From the NCBI GenBank assembly GCA_900316285.1, contig ONCG01000026.1, positions 1-64,000 of the forward strand: 64,000 nt of DNA. The letters are read 5' to 3'. Position 1 is the stretch's first letter, and each line of letters opens with the position of its first letter. Shown piece by piece: positions 63,934-64,000 of this stretch. Origin of the DNA: an uncultured Prevotellaceae bacterium. GTDB lineage: Bacteria; Bacteroidota; Bacteroidia; Bacteroidales; Bacteroidaceae. The notes beneath the pieces were generated by a model, which was not told where the DNA came from, made no database searches, and saw nothing but the letters and a program-made list of their open reading frames with translations. The translations under genes and the position numbers were made by a program.

Positions 63934-64000
63934 CGCCAGCCATCCAACAAAGAAAAAAGGAGCCTTAAATAATTGAAAGCGAGCTTTCTTATTTAATTCT

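Overview
This window looks like a chromosomal segment of a gut or rumen Bacteroidales of the Prevotellaceae (Prevotella or Segatella type). The evidence is a SusC/SusD-type polysaccharide utilisation locus, many lipoproteins and secreted glycoside hydrolases, promoters of the Bacteroidetes type (TTTG, 19-20 nt, TAnnTTTG), the ftsX-DUF3098-uppP-truB-queA-folK cluster, and dockerin-like or short sorting-like C-termini on surface proteins. No phage, CRISPR array, rRNA or tRNA was seen.

Layout. 1-10.3 kb holds an SDR dehydrogenase, then a minus-strand housekeeping run: ndk, a B12-dependent methionine synthase activation protein, a metallophosphoesterase, a PlsC acyltransferase, a membrane-anchored hypothetical, a polyprenol-phosphate glycosyltransferase and mfd. 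10.3-20.2 kb is a carbohydrate island with a GH5, two GH2 enzymes, a glycyl-radical activase and a GH106 rhamnosidase. 20.4-28.7 kb is a minus-strand polysaccharide utilisation locus in the order SusC, SusD, GH18, DUF1735/LamG lipoprotein, DUF1735/discoidin-like lipoprotein. It resembles the GH18 N-glycan loci of Bacteroides, with a consensus promoter before susC and a hairpin terminator at the end. 28.7-34.1 kb carries a DUF1573 protein and the cell-envelope/tRNA cluster. 34.3-39.6 kb carries a radical SAM protein, an orphan vsr nuclease, a DUF697-like membrane protein and a glycyl radical enzyme. 40.0-47.7 kb carries a CPA2 antiporter, a GH53 galactanase, a small coiled-coil protein, an LptD-like protein and an HD hydrolase. 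47.7-56.3 kb carries a carboxyltransferase (oxaloacetate decarboxylase alpha-like), pepT, a P5C dehydrogenase, a zincin lipoprotein, a DUF559 nuclease, an M24 aminopeptidase and a coupled 56-residue ORF. 57.2-63.8 kb holds two large secreted dockerin-bearing proteins.

The most unusual property is a dense set of dispersed DNA repeats that repeatedly lie inside genes without breaking them. Five groups can be seen: (i) 7-8 bp tandem repeats, often joined to a palindromic GC-rich core; (ii) GC-rich palindromes, two of which form inverted ends around a small AT-rich DUF559 nuclease gene that supplies the stop of one neighbour and the start of the next; (iii) arrays of seven 22-bp units behind a conserved leader; (iv) a shared ~21-residue insert in Mfd and the GH106 enzyme; (v) duplicated promoter-like segments upstream of the carboxyltransferase. 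The DUF559/palindrome cassette and the 22-bp arrays are the best candidates for something not previously described.
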